Source: an uncultured Pedobacter sp. (GTDB lineage: Bacteria > Bacteroidota > Bacteroidia > Sphingobacteriales > Sphingobacteriaceae). From it: a stretch of DNA of 55,584 nt. How positions within the stretch are numbered: position 1 is the first letter of the stretch; each line of letters opens with the position of its first letter. The stretch covers positions 1 to 55,584 of the forward strand of contig CAMLDJ010000008.1 in the NCBI GenBank assembly GCA_946478755.1, written 5' to 3'. The notes under the pieces were generated by a model. It had not been told where the DNA came from. It was given only the letters and a program-made list of their open reading frames with translations, and searched no databases. Positions 26,317-34,510 of the stretch are shown one piece after another. Both the position numbers and the translations under genes were made by a program.

Positions 26317-27175
26317 TATTATACTTAAATGATACCAGTAGATATTTTATCTTATTTTTTAGATTTAATCCCTCGGACGTTTCAGATTCGAAATAGCTCC
26401 GCAGGTGATCATATAATTTATTTCCATAAAGCATTGTGACAAGGTAATTTTTCAATTCCCGTTTCGAGCTGAACCTATATTGTCGTAAAAAATCTTGGTT
26501 CTTCAAGTTTAAGTAGCAATAGGCCTCACTTTTAACCTGCTTATTCATACTATCAAAAGAGTCGTTCCATTGATAAATGGTTTCTGGCAAGTACCTGCCT
26601 GTTTTTCCTGCAGTCATGGCCCGCATGAAAAAATCGATATCCTGGACACTGTTAGTTACCCATTTGTCTTCATCGTATCCATTTATACTTTCCCATAATG
26701 ACCTTTTAAAAGGACTTGTGCCCAATAAAATCCAGTTTTTTGCTAGCTTTTGGCCGTCAAGTTCCATATTGTCATTACAAAGAACTGAAGTGTTTACAAT
26801 CTTACTATCATTACCCTGAATAGAATAGTTGCCGAAAATGAAGTCTGAACTGTATCTAATAAAAGCGTAGTGGATGAGCGCTAAGCTGTTTGTTGGTAAA
26901 ACATCGTCAGCATCCAACGGTACGATAATTTCGTTATTTGATTTCAAAATTCCGGTATTCCTGGCTGCCGACAACCCACCGTTTTCTTGTCTCCAAATTA
27001 CAGTATACCCTTTAACGGCTAATTCTTTACAAACTAAATTAGTGCTTTCATGGGAAGATTTATCATTTACTATAACCAATTCATAATTTTGAAAGCCTTG
27101 ATCTTCAACTGACTTGATTGCCTTTAATATTTTATATCCTTCTGAATAGCATGTGATTATGACAGAAATATTCAT
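26303..27175 (-). CDS. family 2 glycosyltransferase
   Basis: 290 residues. The N-terminus ISVIITCYSEGYKILKAIKSV, then LVIVNDKSSHESTN, GLSAARNTGILKSNNEII and PLDADDVLP (metal-binding Asp-x-Asp) give a complete GT-A core within the first 110 residues. VQDIDFFMRAMTAGKTG is the usual late acidic segment near the catalytic base. It sits 23 bases after the end of the next upstream gene (27199) and overlaps the following gene by 14. Probably adds one sugar to the lipid-linked intermediate in the cytoplasm; the donor is not identifiable. Confidence 0.92.
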   Translation of the reverse strand: MNISVIITCYSEGYKILKAIKSVEDQGFQNYELVIVNDKSSHESTNLVCKELAVKGYTVIWRQENGGLSAARNTGILKSNNEIIVPLDADDVLPTNSLALIHYAFIRYSSDFIFGNYSIQGNDSKIVNTSVLCNDNMELDGQKLAKNWILLGTSPFKRSLWESINGYDEDKWVTNSVQDIDFFMRAMTAGKTGRYLPETIYQWNDSFDSMNKQVKSEAYCYLNLKNQDFLRQYRFSSKRELKNYLVTMLYGNKLYDHLRSYFESETSEGLNLKNKIKYLLVSFKYNNGRD

Positions 27176-27198
27176 TAAAGAGTTATTTTTTGCAATCT

Positions 27199-28290
27199 TT
27201 ACTTGATTAATACGCTGTAGAATTTTCGTATGCTTTGAATGACAGAGGTAGATATTATATTAGAAAATATCATCAGTTTGAGCGTTGTCATATTCCACTC
27301 AACCATTCTTGTTTTCAGATACCTGTTTGTATATTCCTTCATGAAAGGATAGTTAGATTGAGCATATGCCTGAATCGCTTTATTAAGAAGAAACTTCTTA
27401 AAGATTAATTTTTGGAGAATTTGGCCATTCAGATTTAAACGCCACATTTTTTTTGGTAGATAGGCTTCGTTTGATATTAAAGCTATCTTTTCTTCAGATA
27501 CATTGCTTAAAGTCAAGAGATATGAATAGATGAGGCGTTCCTCGTGTTCAAATCCATCTTGTAAGCTTTCTGTTTTGGATAGGCTATGTTTTCTAAAGTA
27601 GGCAATACTATCAGATATTAGTTTTATTTTCTGTGTACCAAATTCAGTCACATATTGTGTAAAAAGCGCCAAGTCCATAACATAATGTAATGATTCATCT
27701 ACCCCACCATAGTCTTTGAGGATTCTGGTTCTGTAAAACATTGCAGGTTGGCACATGGAGTGTTCAACAATAGCTTTTTCTGAAGACTCCGTAATCGATA
27801 AGCTGTAGGAAAGTTCTATCTTATTTGTTTCCTCAATAAAACTAGTACAAAATCCGGCAATTAAATCCGTGTTTTTATCCATGCGCATAGCAAGGTTTAA
27901 AAGAGCGTCTTTCTCAAGGTAATCATCGCTATTAATCCAGTTAAAATATTCGCCGGTGCATTTTAACAGTCCTTTATTTATAGCATTCGATTGTCCGCTG
28001 TCTTTTTCGCTTACCCAGTAACTTAAGTTAAGTTCGTATTTTTTTATGATCTCAAGGGTTTGATCTGTGCTACCACCGTCAATGATTATGTATTCAAGAT
28101 TGGGATAATTTTGTAATAAAATAGATCTTATTGTTTGTTCGATGTAAGCACCCTGGTTATAGCTTGGAGTGATGATAGATATTTTAGGCCATGTACGGGT
28201 GCCTTTGTATCGTTCAGGATCTGTTTCTTCGATCCATGGCCAGCCATGCTTCCCTTTTATTTGAGGAAGCTTTTTTAAATTGGAATGCAT
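27199..28290 (-). CDS. family 2 glycosyltransferase
   Basis: 363 residues. The GT-A core begins after about 35 residues: ISIITPSYNQGAYIEQTIRS, YIIIDGGSTDQTLEIIKKY, SYWVSEKDSGQSNAINKGL and INSDDYL (Asp-Asp metal site). SMCQPAMFYRTRIL is typical of the WcaE/PssE-like subgroup. The N-terminal 35 residues (KKLPQIKGKHGWPWIEETD) recur in many capsule GT2 enzymes. The start codon shares one base with the stop of the upstream gene (28290), so translation is tightly coupled. Probably inverting; donor unknown. Confidence 0.92.
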   Translation of the reverse strand: MHSNLKKLPQIKGKHGWPWIEETDPERYKGTRTWPKISIITPSYNQGAYIEQTIRSILLQNYPNLEYIIIDGGSTDQTLEIIKKYELNLSYWVSEKDSGQSNAINKGLLKCTGEYFNWINSDDYLEKDALLNLAMRMDKNTDLIAGFCTSFIEETNKIELSYSLSITESSEKAIVEHSMCQPAMFYRTRILKDYGGVDESLHYVMDLALFTQYVTEFGTQKIKLISDSIAYFRKHSLSKTESLQDGFEHEERLIYSYLLTLSNVSEEKIALISNEAYLPKKMWRLNLNGQILQKLIFKKFLLNKAIQAYAQSNYPFMKEYTNRYLKTRMVEWNMTTLKLMIFSNIISTSVIQSIRKFYSVLIK

Positions 28291-29549
28291 CAGCTTAATA
28301 AATTCACATATAAATCCATATATTTTTCTGCTATCAGAGAAGGGGTATGTTGCGACTTAACAAGATCTTGCGCATTTTCTCCCCACTCCAGAAGTGACCT
28401 TGGAGATAGGCCCATCATCTCTCGGATTTTACTGCACAAAGATTCTGAATCGCCAGCCTCAAAGAGAAGGCCTGTAATGCCTTGGTTAACCATTTCGGGT
28501 ATTCCTCCGCTTCTTGATCCGATAACTGGTGTTTTACACGCCATCGCTTCTAGTGCTGTTAGGCCAAACGCTTCTGCAATCGAAGGTATTATAAAAAAGT
28601 CCATCGCCGAATAAACGACTGATTGCAGTCGCGGATTTTTTATAGTTCCAAATTGAATGATATTTAGGCCTTCAATATGGAAGTTTGCAATCTCTTTACC
28701 GAATGTAATGCAACATAACTTTGTCCTTTCACTCGGTGTTAAAAGACTTAATGCATTTAAAAGTGTCTTGAACCCTTTTCTCGGGTTATTTAGATCCTCA
28801 CATGCAAAACCAATAATTATTTTATTTTCCTGAAGCGATAATGCCTCTTGGGCTATGCTTTTTTTAACTGGAATGTATTCGTTCTTATCTAAAGGGTAGT
28901 AGATCGTTTCGAAAGACTTAGCTCCTTTAAAAACGCCACTTCCTTTTGCGCAATCAATATTCCAGTTGCTATTTCCAGCAATAGCGTATTTGCAAGAAGT
29001 TAGCGCAGTTTTCTTTAATTTAATATAATCATTTTCCAACTTAATTAATGCCGGATTAGATGCTAAATCGATACTGTAATGAAAGCCTCCAAGATAAGGT
29101 TGCATGTCATGCAGCGTCCAGACTACCGGACTTTTAATATTTTTAAAAAAAGAAGGTATATCTACAAAGCCGGATATCCAATGTAAATTAATAATATCAG
29201 CTTCAACTACAAGGGGGTGATTTGCTAAATCTTCAAAATTGCTATATGGTGTTGAGAATAATTCATAAGTCCCGCCCTCTGAAAATGGTAATCCCCGCCT
29301 TGCAATACGTGCAACCTCTAAATCAGCCTTGCTATTCGCTAGCCTCATACGTTTGAGTAGACGTTTCCCCAAACTGACTGATTTTTTTTTGTAGTAATAA
29401 ACCTCGTTTATATGATTAACATTGTTTTCCAAAATTAACATTTTAGAATCAACCCCTTTTTCTAACAATGCTTTATGTAGCCTGAAAGCTCCAATTGCTG
29501 CGCCACCAGTGTCGAAGGTATTAATATGAAGGACTTTCATAGTTGTCAA
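28290..29549 (-). CDS. family 4 glycosyltransferase
   Basis: 419 residues, GT-B fold. KVLHINTFDTGGAAIGAFRLHKAL is the N-terminal signature of a Bacteroidota group often labelled colanic-acid WcaC-like. LHWISGFVDIPSF and WTLHDMQPYLGGFHYS are the acceptor-side elements, and IIGFACEDLNNPRKGFKTLLNAL starts the donor half. IPSIAEAFGLTALEAMACKTPVIG has a full Glu-x7-Glu pair. The gene is preceded by a 160-base stretch largely filled by a 54-codon ORF on the same strand. An ATG three codons in (MKVLHIN) is an equally good start. Donor unknown. Confidence 0.93.
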   Translation of the reverse strand: MTTMKVLHINTFDTGGAAIGAFRLHKALLEKGVDSKMLILENNVNHINEVYYYKKKSVSLGKRLLKRMRLANSKADLEVARIARRGLPFSEGGTYELFSTPYSNFEDLANHPLVVEADIINLHWISGFVDIPSFFKNIKSPVVWTLHDMQPYLGGFHYSIDLASNPALIKLENDYIKLKKTALTSCKYAIAGNSNWNIDCAKGSGVFKGAKSFETIYYPLDKNEYIPVKKSIAQEALSLQENKIIIGFACEDLNNPRKGFKTLLNALSLLTPSERTKLCCITFGKEIANFHIEGLNIIQFGTIKNPRLQSVVYSAMDFFIIPSIAEAFGLTALEAMACKTPVIGSRSGGIPEMVNQGITGLLFEAGDSESLCSKIREMMGLSPRSLLEWGENAQDLVKSQHTPSLIAEKYMDLYVNLLS

Positions 29550-29552
29550 TTT

Positions 29553-29717
29553 TTAATAGTCCTTTGATATAAATGTTGTTGATGCCTTTGATGGTGCACC
29601 TTGATGTACTAAAATCTTTTTACCTTTAAAGTGATAAAGGATATAAAAAAATATTGCTATAAATTGATTGCTATCGGATTTTTTGAGCGCTTTCAATACC
29701 TTAATGTACTTAAACAT
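29553..29717 (-). CDS. small 54-residue protein or remnant between methyltransferase and glycosyltransferase
   Basis: An ATG at 29717 overlaps the methyltransferase stop by 8 bases and opens a 54-codon frame ending in TAA at 29553, four bases before the next gene's start region. It begins MFKYIKVLKALKKSDSNQFI, continues with a hydrophobic run AIFFYILYHF, then KGKKILVHQG. The placement, strand, overlap and exact fit into an otherwise unexplained gap argue that it is or was translated. The hydrophobic run followed by a basic KGKKI stretch and a His-Gln-Gly recalls the N-terminus of hexapeptide-repeat acyltransferases. One reading is therefore the leftover 5' end of such a gene after a deletion; that similarity is from memory and weak. 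It may also be a genuine small membrane-associated protein. Confidence 0.45.
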   Translation of the reverse strand: MFKYIKVLKALKKSDSNQFIAIFFYILYHFKGKKILVHQGAPSKASTTFISKDY

Positions 29718-30567
29718 TTAAATTTTTCGGAGTAGCAAATATCCAGCACATTTTAGCAGGTCGGCCCTCTCTAACTAAGGCTAACTTTTCATTGTAAGCT
29801 AGGGCTTTTAGCTTAACCGGTATAAATGATAGTTTTTTTTCGTCTTCGATAGTTTCAATGATAGTGAGTTCGTGTGTAGTTTTAAGACGATCGCTAAGCT
29901 TATTTGTAATACCAGGGATGATAAAATCATGGCATTCAATTAAGATATAATGATTGTTTAAATTAGGTACGAAAGCTTCCGTAAAAATGTTATCTTCAAA
30001 GCCTTCACAGTCAGAGATGATTAATGTTTTCCGATCTTTGTTTGCCATAATTAAGTTCGGATCATATTTGGTATAGAGATGATATCGGGTGTCTGAGATG
30101 AAATTTGCAGAAAGCATCGCTCTACTTTGGTCTAATGCAACTTCAGATATGTCGACTCCATACAGTTTTGCAGTCGGGAATTTAAGTGCTAGGCCAGTCA
30201 GATAGTATCCCTCAGCACATCCTATATCCACAATTAAATCATAACTGGTTGTATCTACTAATCTTTTGATCAACTCATGTAACTCTGCTTCATATGAACC
30301 TAATAGTTTCGGATATACCGCACTTCCGGATGACGCTAATTTGGGATAAATTAATCCGGTAAATATTCCATTTTTTACGGTCAGATCGCCAAAATAATCG
30401 TCAATTTTTTTTTGATTTTTTATTTTAACAGTCTGACATCTTAAGAAGTTTACATACGGAACTTTACTTAATAGGGGCGAAGATAGGTACCATGAGATGT
30501 CATTTACTAATAGCAGTCGAATTATTAAACGAATTACCTTTTTATACCGGTCGTAACTCAAAATCAA
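29710..30567 (-). CDS. SAM-dependent methyltransferase (FkbM-like)
   Basis: 285 residues. The S-adenosylmethionine site is clear: LIVDIGCAEGYYLTGLAL (motif I) and LYGVDISEVALDQSRAML (motif II with the acidic ribose-binding residue). LIISDCEGFEDNIF resembles the FkbM-family Asp-x-Glu-Gly signature. The first 90 residues are an extra N-terminal part with hydrophobic character. Its start lies inside the 3' end of the Wzt gene (26-base overlap), an unusually long overlap that ties its translation to the exporter ATPase. In ABC-type O-antigen systems a methyltransferase next to a Wzt with a C-terminal binding domain often caps the chain. That role is inferred here. Alternatives are methylation of an internal sugar. 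Confidence 0.83.
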   Translation of the reverse strand: MILSYDRYKKVIRLIIRLLLVNDISWYLSSPLLSKVPYVNFLRCQTVKIKNQKKIDDYFGDLTVKNGIFTGLIYPKLASSGSAVYPKLLGSYEAELHELIKRLVDTTSYDLIVDIGCAEGYYLTGLALKFPTAKLYGVDISEVALDQSRAMLSANFISDTRYHLYTKYDPNLIMANKDRKTLIISDCEGFEDNIFTEAFVPNLNNHYILIECHDFIIPGITNKLSDRLKTTHELTIIETIEDEKKLSFIPVKLKALAYNEKLALVREGRPAKMCWIFATPKNLNV

Positions 30568-31825
30568 GGTTGGGGATCAAAATCTCTTTATGTTGTTCGG
30601 TGTGATACTGGAATTGGGGCTTGGGACTGATTATACTGAATTTAATTAATTGGGTTGGATTCATGATAATGAAGTTTCCAGGGCTATCTACAGCCATTTT
30701 TAACACCAGGTCTTGCGTATTTAAATCCTTTAACTCGAAATAACTTGTGTGCAATTCATAACAGCCTGGCTTAACTTTTCTCAAAAAGGTGCCGGACCCT
30801 AGTATCGGTAGGTCGTATGGAGTAGTGAAATTGAATGTGATTCTTAGGACTTCAAGGTATGTGGTTATTGTAAACGAAAATATTACTTTTATTCTATCAT
30901 TTGACTTGAAACGGCTTGTCGTATTTTCAAATTGATTTAATAATTTAACACTATTCAAAACTAATGACTTATGTTGTGTTGAATTGTCACTAAAGCTGAT
31001 CTCGCCATCCCTGCATAATTCATAGGCTGTTTCACCTAAATATTCATCAACAGCCTTAGTTACAGTTCCAATGTAATTTAACATTCCGTTCTTCAATAGA
31101 ATTCCATTTGTACATAACTCCTTTACCGCCCCCATATTATGGCTCACAAAAAGTACCGTCCTTCCTTCTCCTTTACTCACATCTCCCATCTTTCCCAGAC
31201 ACTTTTTCTGAAACTCTGCATCACCCACTGCTAAAACTTCATCGACAATTGGTATCTCAGATTCCAAATGCGCCGCTACGGCGAAGGCCAGCCTCACATA
31301 CATGCCCGATGAATACCTTTTTACCGGTGTATCTATGTATCGTTCCACCCCCGCAAAATCTACGATCTCATCAAACTTGCGTTTGATCTCTGCCTTTCGC
31401 ATGCCCAAAATCGCCCCATTCAAAAAGATATTCTCCCTGCCTGTCAGCTCAGGATGAAAACCCGTGCCTACTTCCAGTAAACTGGCAATGCGGCCTTTAA
31501 CTTTTACCGATCCGGTGGTAGGAGAGGTTACCCTGCTTAAAATTTTTAGCAGCGTACTTTTTCCGGCACCGTTACGTCCTATAATACCTACCGCATCACC
31601 CTGTTCAATTTCAAAATCAAGATCTTTTAAACTCCAGACGATGTCGCTGCTTCCTTTAACGCTTCTGTCATTGGTTTCGCCAATACGCAGAAACGGATCT
31701 TCTTTTCCCCTCAAGCGGGCCCACCAGCGTTCAAGGTCACGGGAAATTGTTCCGGTCCCTATTTCACCCAGTTGGTAAGCTTTTGATAGACCCTCTGCTT
31801 TGATCGCAATCTTACTCATCATCAA
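30542..31825 (-). CDS. wzt: polysaccharide ABC exporter ATPase with C-terminal carbohydrate-binding-type domain
   Basis: 427 residues. The ATPase half has Walker A GRNGAGKST at residues 82-90, the ABC signature YSSGM at residues 170-174, Walker B-like IPIVDEV at residues 190-196 followed by LAVGDAEFQKKCL, and the switch histidine in FVSHNMGAVKELC. TGFHPELTGRENIFLNG is the extra loop specific to polysaccharide exporters. From about residue 265 a second beta-rich domain follows, as in Wzt proteins that recognise a terminally modified glycan. The extra length over the ~250-residue capsule-only KpsT type supports this subtype. The gene lies 13 bases after wzm and overlaps the methyltransferase gene by 26 bases. 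Confidence 0.94.
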   Translation of the reverse strand: MMMSKIAIKAEGLSKAYQLGEIGTGTISRDLERWWARLRGKEDPFLRIGETNDRSVKGSSDIVWSLKDLDFEIEQGDAVGIIGRNGAGKSTLLKILSRVTSPTTGSVKVKGRIASLLEVGTGFHPELTGRENIFLNGAILGMRKAEIKRKFDEIVDFAGVERYIDTPVKRYSSGMYVRLAFAVAAHLESEIPIVDEVLAVGDAEFQKKCLGKMGDVSKGEGRTVLFVSHNMGAVKELCTNGILLKNGMLNYIGTVTKAVDEYLGETAYELCRDGEISFSDNSTQHKSLVLNSVKLLNQFENTTSRFKSNDRIKVIFSFTITTYLEVLRITFNFTTPYDLPILGSGTFLRKVKPGCYELHTSYFELKDLNTQDLVLKMAVDSPGNFIIMNPTQLIKFSIISPKPQFQYHTEQHKEILIPNLDFELRPV

Positions 31826-31838
31826 ATATCACCTCTCC

Positions 31839-32702
31839 TTATACTGTATCAACAAATGTCTTTTCCACTTTATTAAAGATCACAATTCCTGCAAGCGTAA
31901 TCAAAAATGTGACTCCCGCACAATAGCCAAGGTGCTCCCAGCTAAAACTGCCTTTTCCAAGAAAACCATACCTAAATGTTTCAATAATAGGAGTCATAGG
32001 ATTATACTCGATAACCCATGCATATTCCGGATATTTCTCGAGAGCCGTTGATAGGGGATAGATCACTGTGGTCGCATACATCAGTAATTGTACGCCAAAT
32101 GTGACTAAAAATGCCAGATCCCGGTACTTGGTCGTCATCGCTGAAATGATCATACCTAGTCCTAAACCTAAGCAGGCCATCAATACGACAATAACCGGAA
32201 ACAATAGAAGATACCAGTTTGGTCCAAAATTAGCGCCAATAGCCAAATAATATACAATCATGATGATGAACAACAGCATTTGCACCCCAAAACGTACCAG
32301 GTTTGATGTGACAATGCTCAAAGGCATGATCAGTCTTGGAAAATATACTTTTCCAAATATCCCAGCATTGTCTCTAAAAACCGTACTTGTTTTGTTCAGG
32401 CAATCTGCAAAGTAGTTCCAGGCCGTTATGCCAGCCATATAAAATAAAGGTTTAGGAAGTCCATCGGTCGAGATCCCCGCCAGATTCCCGAAAATAAAAG
32501 TGAAGATGATGGTAGTGAAAATAGGCTGTATAAAAAACCACAGCGGTCCCAATATGGTTTGCTTGTAAAAGGAGACAAAATCACGTCTTACCAAAAGCAG
32601 CAGCAGATCCCGGTAATGCCAAACGTCCTTTAATTTCAAATCGAGCAGGTTATTCCTCGGTCTGATCTCTATGTCCCAATTTTCTTCAGGCAATTGCTCC
32701 AT
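31839..32702 (-). CDS. wzm: polysaccharide ABC exporter permease
   Basis: 287 residues. The N-terminal amphipathic stretch KLKDVWHYRDLLLLLVRRDF and the sequence KQTILGPLWFFIQPIFTTIIF are signatures of the Wzm/TagG permease family. About six membrane helices follow, with GITAWNYFADCLNKTSTVFRDN and YNPMTPIIETFRYG in conserved loops. It would form the inner-membrane channel with two Wzt subunits for lipid-linked glycan. The gene starts 6 bases after the end of the GT4 gene. It co-occurs in one operon with Wza- and Wzc-like genes and a Wzy-like gene, which normally belong to a different export route. Confidence 0.95.
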   Translation of the reverse strand: MEQLPEENWDIEIRPRNNLLDLKLKDVWHYRDLLLLLVRRDFVSFYKQTILGPLWFFIQPIFTTIIFTFIFGNLAGISTDGLPKPLFYMAGITAWNYFADCLNKTSTVFRDNAGIFGKVYFPRLIMPLSIVTSNLVRFGVQMLLFIIMIVYYLAIGANFGPNWYLLLFPVIVVLMACLGLGLGMIISAMTTKYRDLAFLVTFGVQLLMYATTVIYPLSTALEKYPEYAWVIEYNPMTPIIETFRYGFLGKGSFSWEHLGYCAGVTFLITLAGIVIFNKVEKTFVDTV

Positions 32703-32708
32703 TTTCTT

Positions 32709-33848
32709 CTATAAGTTTGCCGTTTGTATCTGAAAACTCATGAGGGTTTCTAAAGCATCCTTGTAGTCCTGCGTATTAAAATATTTTAAACACTGACGCT
32801 GAATATTTATTCGTTCTTCAGTGATCAGTGGATGCTTGAGTTTTAACAATATGGCTTGTTCCAATTCATGAATATCATCCGGATCTATAGCCGTTCCCAT
32901 CGCTTCATTACGGACAGCATCAGTACTGCCATCAACATTGCCGCAAATAACCGGCAGTCCAAACGCCATAGCCTCTATGAAGACAATTCCGAAACCCTCC
33001 TTTTTACTTGGCAGTACAAACAGATCAGCCAGTAAAAAATGAGCGGCTAACTCTGCCTCTTCAATAAAACCCGTGAGAATAAAATTCTTCTCCAGGCCAT
33101 GATCTTTGACTAATTGCTGGATACGAACTTTCTCTTGCTCATCGCAAGGACCCGCCAGTAGATATTTTATTTCTGGTATGCTGTGTTTAATCCTGCTGAC
33201 CGCTTTGATAATCTGTTCATAACCCTTGAATTGCTCTGTAGCGGCGATGCGGGTTAAAGTGAGGATGATCTTATGATCCGCGTTTAGATGATAGCGTTTC
33301 AAAAGAGATTCAGGCTTATCAAAAAGTACAGGTAATTCTATAAAAGGGTCTAATACATTGTTTAAAACCATGGACCGGTCAGGATTAGCATGATGTAGCT
33401 CAATAACTTTATTTCGTGTGTATCTGCTTACACATATAATGTGATCCGCTATCTTCCAGATGAACTTTTTCCATAGTTTTAGCGGTCGCCATACCTCTAT
33501 ACCATGAGCAATAAGCCAGATTTGGCATTTTGGATTAAGCAGGTAAATCGTCCAGCCAATCAAAGCCAGATTGATATGCGTCAAAATGATCAAATCGGCT
33601 TTTCTTCCTGCTTTTATAGTTTCCAATGCAAACCTTACTTTGTTTTTGTTAAAGGCCTTAAAATGTGCCGGAGGTAGATATGGAGATATCAAGTCCGCCA
33701 GTTTATCATTTAAGGCGTATAAATCAAGCTGCCAGCTATTTTTCATGCTTAGCTGATGTAGCGAATGCGCCAGCGTTCGGCTCATTCTTTGTATCCCACC
33801 TGCTGCGCGGAATGTTTCTAAACTTAAGAGTAATATTTTTTTAGACAT
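32709..33848 (-). CDS. family 4 glycosyltransferase
   Basis: 379 residues, GT-B fold. KILLLSLETFRAAGGIQRMSR carries the acceptor-side glycine loop, IAHGIEVWRPLK and ADHIICVSRYTRNKVIE follow, and the donor half reads ILTLTRIAATEQFKGYEQIIKA. PSKKEGFGIVFIEAMAFGLPVI holds the Glu-x7-Glu pair. It is the first biosynthetic gene after the regulatory and kinase genes of the operon and is separated from upxY by 121 untranslated bases. A 5-base-pair hairpin lies directly before its ATG. Donor unknown, and from position it may add the first or second sugar. Confidence 0.93.
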   Translation of the reverse strand: MSKKILLLSLETFRAAGGIQRMSRTLAHSLHQLSMKNSWQLDLYALNDKLADLISPYLPPAHFKAFNKNKVRFALETIKAGRKADLIILTHINLALIGWTIYLLNPKCQIWLIAHGIEVWRPLKLWKKFIWKIADHIICVSRYTRNKVIELHHANPDRSMVLNNVLDPFIELPVLFDKPESLLKRYHLNADHKIILTLTRIAATEQFKGYEQIIKAVSRIKHSIPEIKYLLAGPCDEQEKVRIQQLVKDHGLEKNFILTGFIEEAELAAHFLLADLFVLPSKKEGFGIVFIEAMAFGLPVICGNVDGSTDAVRNEAMGTAIDPDDIHELEQAILLKLKHPLITEERINIQRQCLKYFNTQDYKDALETLMSFQIQTANL

Positions 33849-33969
33849 GCTGTCGTTCAGACAGGGATTTCGTGCTAATTCACAGCTTCGCCCCCTAAGT
33901 CACATTGTTATTTTTTGTAACTTATTAATTTTTAAAAGCTTGTTGCTAAGCATTGATAAAGATCAAGGC
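33849..33969 (-). promoter_or_regulatory. 121-bp untranslated leader-like gap after upxY
   Basis: This is the longest untranslated stretch in the run from wza to wzt. Read on the minus strand it contains an A+T-rich part, then an unpaired G run, and ends with CTGTC-TGAAC-GACAG (33864-33850), a 5-base-pair stem one base before the ATG, which would cover the ribosome-binding site. No TAnnTTTG match is visible, so a new promoter is not supported. By its place it is a candidate loading, pause or attenuation site for the UpxY antiterminator encoded just upstream. That is inference from position only. Confidence 0.35.
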
Positions 33970-34497
33970 TTAAATTTTATTGTATATTCTTTCTATTAAT
34001 GATGCTGATACATTCACGATAACGGAATGTTGTATATCCCCAAGTCTTAAAAGCAGCTGTTTTTGAGAACGGTATTCGATGATCTCTCCGGAAAGCCCTT
34101 TTAAAGGACCAGCCTTAATCTCAATTTTCTCTCCAGGCTGCAGTTCTTCTTCTGTAATTTCCAATTCATAAGGACTGGCAAGCAATAGCTTAAGTTCTTC
34201 TATCTGCCTTTCAGGCATTGATGCAATTTGACCCGAAAAATAAATAAATCGCGAAACACCACTGGTCATCAATACCTCAGTTTGCTGGCCTTGATCAATC
34301 CGCACAAAAAGGTATGATTTAATCAAGGGCTCTTCAACCCATTTTTTCCTGTCGCTCCATTGCTTACGCTGGCGGTGCAGCGGCAAATAAGCTTCAATAT
34401 CCTTTTTTATCAGCCCCTCATATGCTTTCTTTTCTGCACGTGATTGCGTATAAACCGGGTACCATTTTCTTATGCTTGTTCCTGAGGCTGATGTCAT
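33970..34497 (-). CDS. UpxY/RfaH-like transcription antiterminator (NusG paralogue)
   Basis: 175 residues. The NusG N-terminal domain is obvious: KWYPVYTQSRAEKKAYEGL, IEAYLPLHRQRKQWSDRKKW, EPLIKSYLFVRI and TSGVSRFIYFSGQIASMP. A C-terminal KOW-type motif follows (GEKIEIKAGPLKGLSGEIIEY) and the length is typical of Bacteroidota UpxY proteins. In Bacteroides these are encoded first in capsule operons and let RNA polymerase read through the leader of their own operon. Here the gene comes third, 13 bases after the Wzc-like kinase gene, and before the long glycosyltransferase run. I infer it keeps polymerase going through the ~20 kb that follows. Specificity toward this operon is assumed from family behaviour. 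Confidence 0.93.
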   Translation of the reverse strand: MTSASGTSIRKWYPVYTQSRAEKKAYEGLIKKDIEAYLPLHRQRKQWSDRKKWVEEPLIKSYLFVRIDQGQQTEVLMTSGVSRFIYFSGQIASMPERQIEELKLLLASPYELEITEEELQPGEKIEIKAGPLKGLSGEIIEYRSQKQLLLRLGDIQHSVIVNVSASLIERIYNKI

Positions 34498-34510
34498 GAT
34501 CTTTTCTAAG

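Noticed and set aside
33910..33963. 17-codon minus-strand frame (MLSNKLLKINKLQKITM) in the gap after upxY
   Set aside because: Too short, A+T-driven and without a ribosome-binding site; a leader-peptide role is possible but unsupported.
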